From: UBA5336 sp964412785
GTDB lineage: Bacteria > Pseudomonadota > Alphaproteobacteria > Caulobacterales > Hyphomonadaceae
Direction of reading: 5' to 3'
Assembly (NCBI GenBank): GCA_964412785.1
Contig: CAYPQD010000066.1
Span: 1-12,167 of the forward strand
DNA length: 12,167 nt
The notes under the pieces are model-generated. The model had not been told where the DNA came from. It made no database searches and was given only the letters and a program-made list of their open reading frames with translations. How positions within the stretch are numbered: position 1 is the stretch's first letter; every line of letters starts with the position of its first letter. Position numbers and translations under genes: made by a program. This document shows, piece after piece, positions 5,908-12,167 of the stretch.

Positions 5908-6773
5908 GCCCGCCTGCGCCGCTGATCCCGGTCGATGACGCGCGCGAGACGGCGCTGGTCTTCGTCATCTTCGCGCTGTGCTTCCTGGCGAGCCTGGCCG
6001 CCCTGTCGGCGCGCGCGACGTATGGCGCAGCCGCCAGCTGGACCGCGCAGGTGGAGGGGGAGATGACCGTGCGCCTGCAGGGCACCGACCGGCGCGGCGG
6101 CGACGAGGCGCGCGACATCATCGCTGCAACCGAAGGCGTGCGCGCAACGCGCCTGCTGTCGGCAGAGGAGGTCGAGGCGCTGCTGGCGCCGAGCTTTGGC
6201 AGCGGCGGCCTGCCCGCCGGACTGCCAATCCCGCTCATCCTGGCTGTCAGCGCTGACCCGCAGGACGCCCTAGTCGGGCCGCGTATCGAGCGGCGCCTCG
6301 CCGAAGCCGGGATCGACGGCATTGCCGACGTCCATGCCAGCTGGTCCGATGACGTCCGGCGCACCCTTGCTGTCGTCCGCTATGCGGCCTTTGCCATCGT
6401 GGCCCTGCTTGCCGCAACGGCGCTTGCAGTGATCGCATTCGCGACCCATGCCGCCCTGCTGGCGCGGCGCGACATTGTCGACGTGCTTCACCTCGCCGGT
6501 GCGGAGGATCGTTTCATCTCGCGCCTGTTCGAACGACGCTTCTGGCTGATGGCGCTGCGGGCGGGCTCGGCTGGCGCCGTCGCTGCGCTCGGCACCGCGG
6601 CACTCTCGATCTTCCTCCTGCAGTCGAATGCGGAGCGAACCGGCCTCTTGCCGGCGCTCAGTCTCGATGCGGTGGACCTCCTGATCCTGCTGGCGACGCC
6701 GGTGATTGCGGCGATAGCGGCACGGATTGCGGCCCGTCTGACCGTCATGCGCACCCTCGCCGGGGGAGCTTAG
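5904..6773 (+). CDS. ftsX: Cell-division permease-like protein FtsX
   Basis: A 289-residue inner-membrane partner of FtsE. It has the FtsX architecture: TM1 at about 17-36, an extracytoplasmic domain of about 110 residues (40-150), TM2 at about 157-180, TM3 at about 213-238 and TM4 at about 256-275. The conserved segment between TM2 and TM3, IVDVLHLAGAEDRFISRLFE (191-210), is the characteristic FtsX coupling region that contacts FtsE. The periplasmic domain is where FtsX engages hydrolase regulators (EnvC in E. coli); the partner here is not in this window. The gene overlaps ftsE by four bases (ATGA), implying translational coupling. A GGGGGAG near its end (6762-6768) serves as ribosome binding site for the next gene. 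Confidence 0.93.
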   Translation: MSPPAPLIPVDDARETALVFVIFALCFLASLAALSARATYGAAASWTAQVEGEMTVRLQGTDRRGGDEARDIIAATEGVRATRLLSAEEVEALLAPSFGSGGLPAGLPIPLILAVSADPQDALVGPRIERRLAEAGIDGIADVHASWSDDVRRTLAVVRYAAFAIVALLAATALAVIAFATHAALLARRDIVDVLHLAGAEDRFISRLFERRFWLMALRAGSAGAVAALGTAALSIFLLQSNAERTGLLPALSLDAVDLLILLATPVIAAIAARIAARLTVMRTLAGGA

Positions 6774-6780
6774 ACCCTTG
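6762..6780 (+). promoter_or_regulatory. Ribosome binding site deciding a TTG start
   Basis: GGGGGAG (6762-6768) overlaps the last codons of ftsX and lies nine bases before TTG 6778. No ATG or GTG nearby would keep the signal anchor of the YdcF-like protein intact, so this site fixes the rare start codon. Confidence 0.75.
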
Positions 6781-7383
6781 GCCCGGCGCCAGCGCTCCGG
6801 CGGCCTGCCATGGCTGCGCCTCTCCCTGGCGGCCCTGCTGGTGGCGGCGCTCATCGACTTCGCGGTGTTTCGCCACGGCGTTCTGACCGCGCGCGGCGAG
6901 CCGGCAGGCGAGGCTGACGCCATTGTCGCCCTGACAGGCGGCTCCGGGCTGCGGATCGCCGAGGCGGTGCGCCTGCTCGATGCCGGCACAGGCGAGCGCC
7001 TGATGATCTCGGGCGTGCACCCCGACCTTACCCTCAACGAACTGGCCGAACGCGCCGGCGGGCCACTGCATCTGTATGGCTGCTGCGTCGATGTCGGGCG
7101 CCGCGCGCGCACCACCTTCGGGAATGGGCGGGAAGTGCGCGACTGGGCCGCCGAGCGCGGCTATGACCGGCTGATCCTTGTCACCTCGGACTATCACATG
7201 CCACGCAGCCGCCTTGTCCTTGCCCGCGCCCTGCCCGGTGTCGAGCTGATTGCCCATCCTGTACGCACGCGGATCGACCCTGCGCGCACCTTCAGCGACT
7301 GGCGCTCCTTCCGCGGCCTGGTTTCGGAATGGGCGAAATACCGGATCGTCTGGGCGCTGCCGGGGCTGGGGCGCGGCGAATGA
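6778..7383 (+). CDS. YdcF-family (DUF218) envelope protein
   Basis: A 201-residue YdcF/ElyC/SanA-like protein (DUF218 domain). Family members are linked to envelope integrity, but the biochemical activity is unresolved. Residues 13-31 form a signal anchor. The DUF218 domain follows, with DAIVALTGG (47-55), a LMISG segment (75-79) and the highly conserved SDYHMPRS (137-144). The start is TTG at 6778, supported by a strong GGGGGAG ribosome binding site (6762-6768) nine bases upstream and by correct placement of the signal anchor. It begins four bases after the ftsX stop. Its own stop overlaps the next gene by four bases (ATGA). A role alongside FtsEX in wall or lipid-carrier metabolism is inferred from context. 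Confidence 0.88.
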   Translation: MARRQRSGGLPWLRLSLAALLVAALIDFAVFRHGVLTARGEPAGEADAIVALTGGSGLRIAEAVRLLDAGTGERLMISGVHPDLTLNELAERAGGPLHLYGCCVDVGRRARTTFGNGREVRDWAAERGYDRLILVTSDYHMPRSRLVLARALPGVELIAHPVRTRIDPARTFSDWRSFRGLVSEWAKYRIVWALPGLGRGE

Positions 7384-8138
7384 ACACCCTGCGCTCCCTT
7401 CTCCTTGCAGCCTGGATGTATGGCCTGCTTGTCGTCATGGGCACGCTGTGGCTGCCTTCGCTCGTGATGCCGCGCGGCGTGCTCCTGTTCGGCGTGCGCC
7501 TCTATGTCCGCCTGGTGCGCGCAGGGCTGCGCGGGATCTGCGGGGTGCGGACTGAACTGCGCGGGCTGGATAACCTCCCCGACGGGGCTGCGCTCCTTGC
7601 CGGCAAGCACCAGTGCATGTGGGACGTCTACGTGCCGTTCCTGATGCGGCCTGACCCGGCGATCATCCTGAAGCGCGAACTCCTCTGGTATCCCTTTTTT
7701 GGCTGGTATGCGCTGAAGCTGAGGATGCTGCCGATCGACCGGGCTGGCGCGGCGAAGACGCTGAAATCCATGGTCGTGGCGGCAAGGGAAAGGGTGGCCG
7801 GTGGCCGCGCCGTGCTGATTTTCCCGGAGGGCACGCGGCGCCCGCCGGGCGCCGAGCCGGCCTACCAGGCCGCCGGCGTCTCTGCCCTCTATCGCGATCT
7901 CGGCGTGCCCTGTGTGCCGGTGGCAACCAATTCCGGACTCTGCTGGCCTGGGCGCGGATTCACCCGGCGGCCAGGGGTGATCGTCTACCAGGTGCTGCCG
8001 GCGATCCCGCCGGGCCTTGACCGCAAGGTTTTCCTGGCCCAGCTGAAGGCTGCACTGGAGCCGGCGTCGCAGGCCCTTCTCGCCGAGGGTCTCGCCGTGC
8101 AGGGACGCGTCCGGAGCGACCTGGAGACAGAGACGTGA
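7380..8138 (+). CDS. plsC: 1-acyl-sn-glycerol-3-phosphate acyltransferase-like
   Basis: A 252-residue PlsC-family acyltransferase, expected to acylate lysophosphatidic acid to phosphatidic acid at the inner membrane. It has an N-terminal hydrophobic segment (about 6-30), the catalytic HX4D motif in KHQCMWD (His77, Asp82), a substrate-binding block around 113-121 (KLRMLPIDR), FPEGTR (148-153) and the late block VPVATNSG (179-186). The length is normal for the family. The start ATG 7380 overlaps the stop of the ydcF-like gene (ATGA), preferred over an upstream in-frame start at 7329. The assignment as a glycerolipid acyltransferase is good; whether it is the main PlsC or a paralogue with another acyl acceptor (for example lyso-ornithine lipid) cannot be told from here. 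Confidence 0.88.
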   Translation: MNTLRSLLLAAWMYGLLVVMGTLWLPSLVMPRGVLLFGVRLYVRLVRAGLRGICGVRTELRGLDNLPDGAALLAGKHQCMWDVYVPFLMRPDPAIILKRELLWYPFFGWYALKLRMLPIDRAGAAKTLKSMVVAARERVAGGRAVLIFPEGTRRPPGAEPAYQAAGVSALYRDLGVPCVPVATNSGLCWPGRGFTRRPGVIVYQVLPAIPPGLDRKVFLAQLKAALEPASQALLAEGLAVQGRVRSDLETET

Positions 8139-9160
8139 GCCGATCCCACCCCCGCCGGCGCCGTGGCTTCGGCCTGTTCTTCCTGGCCTTCGTGGTGGCG
8201 CTGGCGGTCGGCCTCTATGGCGCCTTCTGGCTCTACATGCGCGCGCAACTGGAGCGCGGCATCGACGAGTGGATCGCGGCGGAGCGTGCAGGCGGGCGGA
8301 TGATCGCCTTCTCCGAGCGCCACCCGATCGCCGGCTTTCCCTTCCGCTTCGCCCTGCGCATCGACGAGCCGGTTTATGGCGACCCGCGCGCCGACCAGAT
8401 CTGGCAGGGCGAGCGGCTGGACCTCGTCATGCAGCCCTGGAACTGGCAGCACCTGATCGTGCGCGCACCCGGGCGGAACCGGGTCGAGACGGCGGAGGGG
8501 CAGTTCGACGTCACGCTCGGCGCGCGCTCGGCCGGCAGCCTGTCGTGGGGCGAGGACGGTCTGACCCGCCTGTCGATCTCGCTCGACGAGGCTGTGGCGT
8601 CCTCTGGAGGCGGCCGCCTCGCCAATGGCCGCGGCATCGAGTTCCACCTGCGCGCGGCGCCGGACGCACCGGCCCACCTGCAGCTCTCGGCCGGCTGGGA
8701 GCGCCTCGACCTCGCAGCGCCGGTACGCGGGGCGGAGTTCCTCGGCACCGACCTTGCCGCCTCGCGCCTGATCCTGGAGCTGCGCGATGCGCTTCCCGTG
8801 TTCGAGGCGGGCGGCGACCTTGCCGACTGGGCGCAGGCGGGCGGTCGGCTGAACGTGGCGCAGCTGCTTCTCAACTGGGGCCCGGCGCGGCTCGGCGGCA
8901 AGGCCGATCTGGGCGTCAATGGTTCGGGCCTGCTGGACGGACGGGTGGATGTGCGCCTCGACGAGGACGAAGCTCTGAAACGCGCGCTGCTCGACAGCGA
9001 CCTGCCGGAGGACGACAAGCGCGAACTTGCGCAGTATATTGAAGTGATCGCGGCCGCCTCGCGCAGCGGCGACTTCCTGCCGCTGACGATCCGCCGGGGG
9101 GAGTTGCGCTATCTCGGCCAGACCTTGGGCGAGGTGCCGCCAATCCGACTGGCGCCGTGA
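8135..9160 (+). CDS. DUF2125-family envelope protein
   Basis: A 341-residue protein of the DUF2125 family, found mainly in Alphaproteobacteria and of unknown function. An Arg-rich start (SHPRRRRGFG) precedes one transmembrane or signal helix (about 12-34). The rest is predicted to be outside the cytoplasm and rich in short beta strands. It has the family-typical features HPIAGFPFRF (63-72) and the WNWQHLIVRAPG segment near residues 102-113. The GTG start at 8135 overlaps the plsC-like stop (GTGA). The beta-rich layout after a single membrane anchor resembles AsmA-like or lipid-handling envelope proteins, but that comparison is only by impression. Confidence 0.85.
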   Translation: MSRSHPRRRRGFGLFFLAFVVALAVGLYGAFWLYMRAQLERGIDEWIAAERAGGRMIAFSERHPIAGFPFRFALRIDEPVYGDPRADQIWQGERLDLVMQPWNWQHLIVRAPGRNRVETAEGQFDVTLGARSAGSLSWGEDGLTRLSISLDEAVASSGGGRLANGRGIEFHLRAAPDAPAHLQLSAGWERLDLAAPVRGAEFLGTDLAASRLILELRDALPVFEAGGDLADWAQAGGRLNVAQLLLNWGPARLGGKADLGVNGSGLLDGRVDVRLDEDEALKRALLDSDLPEDDKRELAQYIEVIAAASRSGDFLPLTIRRGELRYLGQTLGEVPPIRLAP

Positions 9161-9828
9161 CCGCACCGCGTGAGGACGTGCTGCGCGCGGCCTGCGTGCA
9201 ACTGGCGGAGCGGGATGCAGCGCTCGCGAAGGCCTATGCAGAGATCGGCCTGCCGGCCTGGCGGAGCGCCGCCCCGTCATTTGCGACGCTGGCCCGGCTG
9301 GTCGTGTTCCAGCAGATCTCGACGCGGGCCGGGGCGGCAATCTGGGCGCGGGTGGAGGCATTGGGGCCTGACCTTGAGCCGGTGCGCTTTGGCGGGCTGG
9401 ATGACGTCACGCTGCGCGGCTGTGGCCTGTCGGGGCAGAAGATCGCCCATATGCGCGCCATCGCCCTTGCGATCGCCGCCGGCGATCTCGACCCTGCCGG
9501 CGTGATCGTTCAGCCCGCGGAGGAAGCCCGGGCGACGCTGCTCGCGGTGCGCGGCATTGGTCCGTGGACAGCCGATCTCTACCTCCTCTACGCCGGCGGG
9601 CTGCTGGACGCCTTCCCGCCGGGCGATGTCGGACTGATGGAAAGCCACCGCCTCCTGCGTGGCGCCGGGGCCCGTCTCGACCGCGCGGCCTTCACCGCCG
9701 AGGCGCACGCCTGGCGACCCTGGCGCGGTGTTGCGGCCCATCTCCTGTGGGGGTACATCAACGCACTGCGCCTCCGCGACAAGAAGGTCTCGCGCCGCTG
9801 CGGAAATGTCATAAATATGTCGCGCTGA
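9157..9828 (+). CDS. AlkA-type DNA-3-methyladenine glycosylase (HhH-GPD)
   Basis: A 223-residue base-excision-repair glycosylase of the HhH-GPD superfamily that removes alkylated bases such as 3-methyladenine. It has the FQQIS segment (51-55), the helix-hairpin-helix LLAVRGIGPWTADLYL (128-143) and the catalytic Asp157 in FPPGDVGL. It lacks the extra N-terminal domain of E. coli AlkA, so it matches the short MagIII/AlkA-like forms. The last 15 residues or so (after LRLRDKK) look like a non-conserved tail and their DNA turns AT-richer. The GTG start overlaps the DUF2125 stop (GTGA). It is the only DNA-repair gene in an otherwise envelope-related operon and probably the last gene of that transcript. 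Confidence 0.9.
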   Translation: MTAPREDVLRAACVQLAERDAALAKAYAEIGLPAWRSAAPSFATLARLVVFQQISTRAGAAIWARVEALGPDLEPVRFGGLDDVTLRGCGLSGQKIAHMRAIALAIAAGDLDPAGVIVQPAEEARATLLAVRGIGPWTADLYLLYAGGLLDAFPPGDVGLMESHRLLRGAGARLDRAAFTAEAHAWRPWRGVAAHLLWGYINALRLRDKKVSRRCGNVINMSR

Positions 9829-9844
9829 ATCGGTTAATAAGGTC

Positions 9845-9868
9845 GAAAGCTGGAGGAGAGACGCTTTC
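9845..9868 (+). promoter_or_regulatory. Inverted repeat in the leader before the HNH gene
   Basis: In the 89-base spacer between the glycosylase stop and ATG 9918, GAAAGC (9845-9850) pairs with GCTTTC (9863-9868) across a 12-base purine-rich loop. A second small hairpin, GCTT/AAGC, overlaps the right arm. The spacer is AT-richer than its surroundings (about 9811-9841), as promoters in such genomes often are, but I cannot place a convincing -35/-10 pair. It could be a weak terminator of the operon or an operator. Confidence 0.3.
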
Positions 9869-9917
9869 ATAAGCCTGTCCTGTGATATGCCTCGCCGCTG
9901 CCATGGAAGGTGGTCAG

Positions 9918-10487
9918 ATGGCTGAGATTGTCACCGCGCCCCCGAATGGGCGCCCGGCCCTCGTATTGAATGCGGACTTCCGTCCCCTGAGCTACTACCC
10001 GCTATCGCTCTGGCCGTGGCAGGAGGTGGTCAAGGCGGTCTTCCTCGACCGGGTCGAGGTGGTTGCGGAATATGACTGCGTGGTGCGCTCGCCCTCCTTC
10101 GAGATGCGCCTGCCAAGCGTCATTGCCCTGAAGGAATTCGTCCGCCAGGACCGACCGCCGGCCTTCACGCGTTTCAACGTCTTCCTGCGCGACGGCTTCC
10201 GCTGCGTCTATTGCAGCTCGCCGCAAGACCTGACCTTCGATCATGTGATCCCGCGCTCGCGTGGTGGCCGGACGAGCTGGGAGAACATCGTCGCAGCATG
10301 CGCGCCCTGCAATCTTCGCAAGGGCGGACGCATGCCGAAGGACGCGCAGATGTTCCCTGCCCGCAAGCCTGCCCGGCCGACCAATTACCAGTTGCAGGAG
10401 ATGGGCCGGCGATTCCCGCCGAACCATTTGCACGAGACCTGGATGGATTATCTCTACTGGGATGTGGAGCTCGACGGCAGCAACTGA
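9918..10487 (+). CDS. HNH endonuclease-fold protein
   Basis: A 189-residue protein with a conserved N-terminal part (about 13-80, starting ALVLNADFRPLSYYPLSLWP) of the type seen in stand-alone bacterial HNH proteins. It is followed by an HNH nuclease domain with zinc-binding Cys96-x2-Cys99 and Cys128-x2-Cys131, catalytic Asp108-His109 in FDHVIPRSRGG, Asn123 in WENIV and Asn132 after the last Cys. All catalytic positions look intact, so nuclease activity is plausible; its target is unknown. No methyltransferase or other defence gene is adjacent, so it is more likely a conserved housekeeping protein than part of restriction. I chose ATG 9918 because GGAAGG (9905-9910) lies seven bases upstream; starts at 9882 and 9903 are less well placed. 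Its 3' end overlaps the convergent hydrolase gene by 34 bases. Confidence 0.9.
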   Translation: MAEIVTAPPNGRPALVLNADFRPLSYYPLSLWPWQEVVKAVFLDRVEVVAEYDCVVRSPSFEMRLPSVIALKEFVRQDRPPAFTRFNVFLRDGFRCVYCSSPQDLTFDHVIPRSRGGRTSWENIVAACAPCNLRKGGRMPKDAQMFPARKPARPTNYQLQEMGRRFPPNHLHETWMDYLYWDVELDGSN

Positions 10488-11287
10488 ACCCGCGCCGGGT
10501 ACCGGCCCGGCTGCAGCGTGTCGATGCGCGCCAGCCAGGTGATGATGTCTGCGGTGACACTTTCGGTGCCGGGCTCGTCGATAATCCAGTGGCCGTTGTA
10601 CGGGTACTCCATATAGTCGCCGGCCACGGCAGCTTCAGCGTATTTCCGGGCGACCTTGCGCACGGCCTTGACCGGCGTCGCACGGTCCCTCGCCGCCCCG
10701 ATCGTCAGGGTCGGCACCTCGATCCGGCTCTCGTCGATCGGCCCGGGCTCGCCAAGCGCGGCATAGACGCGCCCGGAATCATAAACGGCGCCCGAATAGA
10801 TGTCCCAGTGGCGCTCCTCCGGCACGGCGTTGAGGACGCCCCAGCTGAAGCCGGTGCGGCCGACCTTGAAGCTGCGCTCGGGAATGGCCTTACGCCCGGC
10901 CTTGAGGATGTTCCAGAAGGTGCGCATCACCCGCCAGTCGCGCACGGTACAGCCTTCCGGCTGGGCCGGGGTGAGGAAGACCGCGGCGGACACATCGCCG
11001 CTTTCGGCGAGCTTCTGGGCGATCAGTCCACCCATGGAATGGCCAATCACCGCCGGCTTGAGCCCGGTCTGCACTGCTTGCTGCTGCGCTGCCTCGCGCA
11101 GGGCGCCGACATAATCCTCAAGCGTCAGGAAGCGCAGCCCGTCCGGCGGGTCCTCAGCGACCCGCAGCTCGGGAAACAGCGTCGGTGCAACGCAGCGCCA
11201 GCCCGCCGCCTCGAAGTCGCCGCGCATCCGCGCCCAAACATCGCCGGTGCAGCCAACACCGTGGATCATCAGAAGGGTCCTGTCCAT
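10454..11287 (-). CDS. Alpha/beta-hydrolase fold protein
   Basis: A 277-residue alpha/beta hydrolase, probably an esterase- or lipase-like enzyme of unknown substrate. It has the oxyanion-hole segment LLMIHGVGC (5-13), nucleophile Ser84 in GHSMGG, a likely acid Asp201 in GAARDRATP and the catalytic His233 in NGHWIIDEPG. The cap region is about 105-185. There is no signal peptide, so it should be cytoplasmic. The last 20 or so residues, after WLARIDTLQ, read through the 3' end of the convergent HNH gene and have a Ser-rich tip unlike the fold core, suggesting the reading frame was extended past an older stop. No clear ribosome binding site precedes ATG 11287; the start follows from the first beta strand beginning at residue 3. 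Confidence 0.88.
   Translation of the reverse strand: MDRTLLMIHGVGCTGDVWARMRGDFEAAGWRCVAPTLFPELRVAEDPPDGLRFLTLEDYVGALREAAQQQAVQTGLKPAVIGHSMGGLIAQKLAESGDVSAAVFLTPAQPEGCTVRDWRVMRTFWNILKAGRKAIPERSFKVGRTGFSWGVLNAVPEERHWDIYSGAVYDSGRVYAALGEPGPIDESRIEVPTLTIGAARDRATPVKAVRKVARKYAEAAVAGDYMEYPYNGHWIIDEPGTESVTADIITWLARIDTLQPGRYPARVQLLPSSSTSQ
10488..10511. other. GC-rich hairpin at a convergent gene junction
   Basis: Right after the HNH stop, GCCGGG (10494-10499) pairs with CCCGGC (10506-10511); an alternative stem ACCCG/CGGGT uses 10488-10500. It lies inside the C-terminal codons of the opposing hydrolase. There is no T-run on either side, so it is not a standard terminator, though it may slow polymerases arriving from both directions. 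Confidence 0.3.
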
Positions 11288-11305
11288 TGTGCAAGTCTAG
11301 ACCCA

Positions 11306-11322
11306 TTCCGCCTCTGGCGGAA
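11306..11322. other. Perfect 7-base hairpin upstream of the hydrolase
   Basis: TTCCGCC (11306-11312) pairs with GGCGGAA (11316-11322) around a three-base loop. It lies 19 bases before the hydrolase start codon on the minus strand, so it falls in the leader or promoter of that gene. No T-run follows on either strand. Confidence 0.45.
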
Positions 11323-11354
11323 CCGGTCGCCGGGTTTGTTTCGCGCACCAGCCC

Positions 11355-11382
11355 GCTGGCACTGGGAGGCTGGCACTGGGGG
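11355..11382. repeat. 14-base tandem duplication
   Basis: Two adjacent copies, GCTGGCACTGGGAG and GCTGGCACTGGGGG, differ at one base. They lie in non-coding sequence upstream of the hydrolase and look like a recent slippage or duplication event. Confidence 0.75.
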
Positions 11383-11517
11383 CAAAGCGAGCCGGGCGCT
11401 CCGCCAAGGGTCGGAACCGAACCGGAGCCGTTTGTGCTCAGTTCGCGCCAAATGATGATGCAGATCACGGCTCGCCGCCAGCGACCACAAGACAGATCAT
11501 TGGTTTTGCCTGATACC

Positions 11518-11592
11518 CGTGTGCGCGCATGACGCCTGACCTGCGCACACGCCGCATGGGGCGCCGGGGCCGCGGATGAGTCTTCATCCGCG
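11518..11592. other. Two tandem strong stem-loops in the spacer
   Basis: The first stem pairs CGTGTGCGC (11518-11526) with GCGCACACG (11543-11551) across 16 bases. The second pairs CGCGGATGA (11571-11579) with TCATCCGCG (11584-11592) around a four-base loop. Both stems are nine perfect base pairs and only 19 bases separate them. No T-run follows on either strand. A TATAAA lies just right of the second stem (11601-11606) without a -35 partner at normal spacing. They could be part of a small RNA, or protein-binding sites. Confidence 0.5.
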
Positions 11593-11747
11593 CAGATTGG
11601 TATAAAGTGAAACAAGAGACGAGCGCATTGGGCCTCGCGCGGCAAGGATCGGTTCCTGGTCCATGCCGCCTGGTATTGGCGCGTCGCTGGCCCCATGGCC
11701 GGGCTCGGCCCCAGCTCAGGACGGGATGGTACCGCGCGGCAGCTGTG

Positions 11748-11776
11748 TTGACAAAAAGCGCACCGCTTGCATGCTC
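11748..11776 (+). promoter_or_regulatory. Possible promoter of the cysteine synthase gene
   Basis: A perfect -35 consensus TTGACA (11748-11753) is followed after 17 bases by ATGCTC (11771-11776), a poor -10. The predicted transcript would have a leader of about 50 bases before ATG 11836, containing the palindrome TTTCGAAA (11787-11794). The weak -10 may mean that an activator is needed, as is common for sulfur-assimilation genes, but no known operator is recognised. Confidence 0.35.
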
Positions 11777-11835
11777 ACCTTCAGCGTTTCGAAAGCCCGT
11801 AAGCAAAACGGTATCTGATCCGTGAAGAGACCATC

Positions 11836-12167
11836 ATGACCACCGAAACAATTCGAACGACGCAAGGACGAGGTCGATTGTTCGACACGATCCTGGACAC
11901 GGTCGGCGATACGCCGGTGATCCGCATCAACAATCTCGCGCCGGCGGGTGTTCGGCTTTACGTCAAGGCCGAATTTTTCAATCCGGCGGCCTCGGTCAAG
12001 GACCGGCTGGCGCTCAACATCATCGAAGCGGCTGAGCGCGCGGGCACCTTGAAGCCCGGCCAGACCGTGGTCGAGGCAACCAGCGGCAACACCGGCATCG
12101 GACTGGCCATGGTCTGTGCGCAGAAGGGCTATCGGCTGGTCGTGACCATGGCCGACAGCTTTTCGGT
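11836..12167 (+). CDS. cysK: Cysteine synthase A (O-acetylserine sulfhydrylase), 5' part
   Basis: The first 110 codons of a PLP-dependent cysteine synthase that makes L-cysteine from O-acetylserine and sulfide in the cytoplasm; the gene continues past the window. The N-terminal block DTVGDTPVIRINNL (21-34) is typical of the OASS/CBS family. Lys55 in PAASVKDRLAL is the PLP Schiff-base lysine. The substrate-binding loop TSGNTG spans 82-87, followed by GIGLAMV. The sequence then runs into VVTMADSFSV, where family members continue with Arg residues. The extension of about 14 residues before the core is modestly longer than in E. coli CysK. GAAGAG lies about eight bases upstream of the ATG. CysK versus CysM or cystathionine beta-synthase cannot be fully separated from this third of the protein; CysK is most likely. 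Confidence 0.9.
   Translation, partial: MTTETIRTTQGRGRLFDTILDTVGDTPVIRINNLAPAGVRLYVKAEFFNPAASVKDRLALNIIEAAERAGTLKPGQTVVEATSGNTGIGLAMVCAQKGYRLVVTMADSFS

Larger units (their letters stand above)
11288..11835. other. 548-base non-coding spacer with hairpins
   Basis: Between the hydrolase start and the divergent cysteine synthase start I find no credible gene. Open frames here are Arg/Pro-rich shadows without ribosome binding sites. The spacer holds a 7-base hairpin (11306-11322), a 14-base tandem duplication (11355-11382), a 6-base inverted repeat GCTCCG/CGGAGC (11398-11403 with 11423-11428), a 9-base inverted repeat (11518-11551) and a 9-base perfect hairpin (11571-11592). A promoter-like TTGACA lies at 11748. 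This length is large for an otherwise compact region, so a small RNA or long leader is possible but unproven. Confidence 0.55.

Noticed and set aside
9918..10487. HNH protein as part of a restriction or defence system
   Set aside because: No methyltransferase, helicase or other defence gene is nearby, and its neighbours are housekeeping genes.
10488..10511. Bidirectional Rho-independent terminator
   Set aside because: The GC stem is good, but no T-run follows on either strand and it lies within hydrolase codons.
10211..11455. 414-codon plus-strand frame opposite the hydrolase
   Set aside because: Overlaps the HNH gene in another frame and the hydrolase on the other strand, both with intact catalytic motifs. 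It is a high-GC shadow.
11154..11696. 180-codon minus-strand frame in the spacer
   Set aside because: Overlaps the hydrolase start in another frame; composition is random-like (scattered Cys, Arg, Pro) and no ribosome binding site is visible.
11607..11825. 72-codon plus-strand frame just before the cysteine synthase gene
   Set aside because: Runs through the candidate cysK promoter, has no recognisable motif and lacks a ribosome binding site; probably chance.

Overview
The window is GC-rich chromosomal DNA from an alphaproteobacterium, probably of the Caulobacter/Maricaulis/Hyphomonas-like groups. The evidence is the gene content and order (hpt, MJ0042-type zinc-ribbon protein, ftsE, ftsX, YdcF-like protein, PlsC-like acyltransferase, DUF2125 protein), a DUF2125 protein and a CHCC zinc-finger protein of the kinds found in Alphaproteobacteria, and a tRNA promoter that fits the Caulobacter-type housekeeping pattern. 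No rRNA, insertion sequence, CRISPR array or phage gene is visible. It reads as a stable core-genome segment, not an accessory island.

Layout. Positions 1-144 hold short palindromes and no credible gene. A tRNA-Leu(CAG) follows on the minus strand, with its own promoter at 249-277. A TraB/GumN-family exported protein lies on the plus strand (343-1317). Then come minus-strand genes: a small uncharacterised protein, an ABC-2-type ATPase without an adjacent permease, and a glutathione S-transferase. A CHCC zinc-finger protein diverges from the GST gene and converges on hpt. hpt and a membrane-anchored zinc-ribbon protein form a translationally coupled minus-strand pair.

Divergent from that pair, at 5191, starts a compact plus-strand cluster: ftsE, ftsX, ydcF-like, plsC-like, DUF2125 and an AlkA-type DNA glycosylase (5191-9828). 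Four of its five junctions are 4-base ATGA or GTGA overlaps. The fifth, ftsX to ydcF-like, has a TTG start with a strong ribosome binding site. This is probably one operon combining cell-division/envelope-hydrolase control (FtsEX), phospholipid synthesis (PlsC), envelope proteins of unknown function (YdcF, DUF2125) and one DNA repair enzyme.

An HNH endonuclease-fold gene follows on the plus strand. Its 3' end overlaps a convergent alpha/beta hydrolase gene by 34 bases. A 548-base non-coding stretch (11288-11835) holds several hairpins and a short tandem repeat. It leads into the first 110 codons of a cysteine synthase gene that runs off the window.

No undescribed multi-gene system stands out. 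The points worth a second look are small: leader hairpins, the structured spacer before the cysteine synthase gene, one uncharacterised small protein, and the repair gene coupled to an envelope operon.
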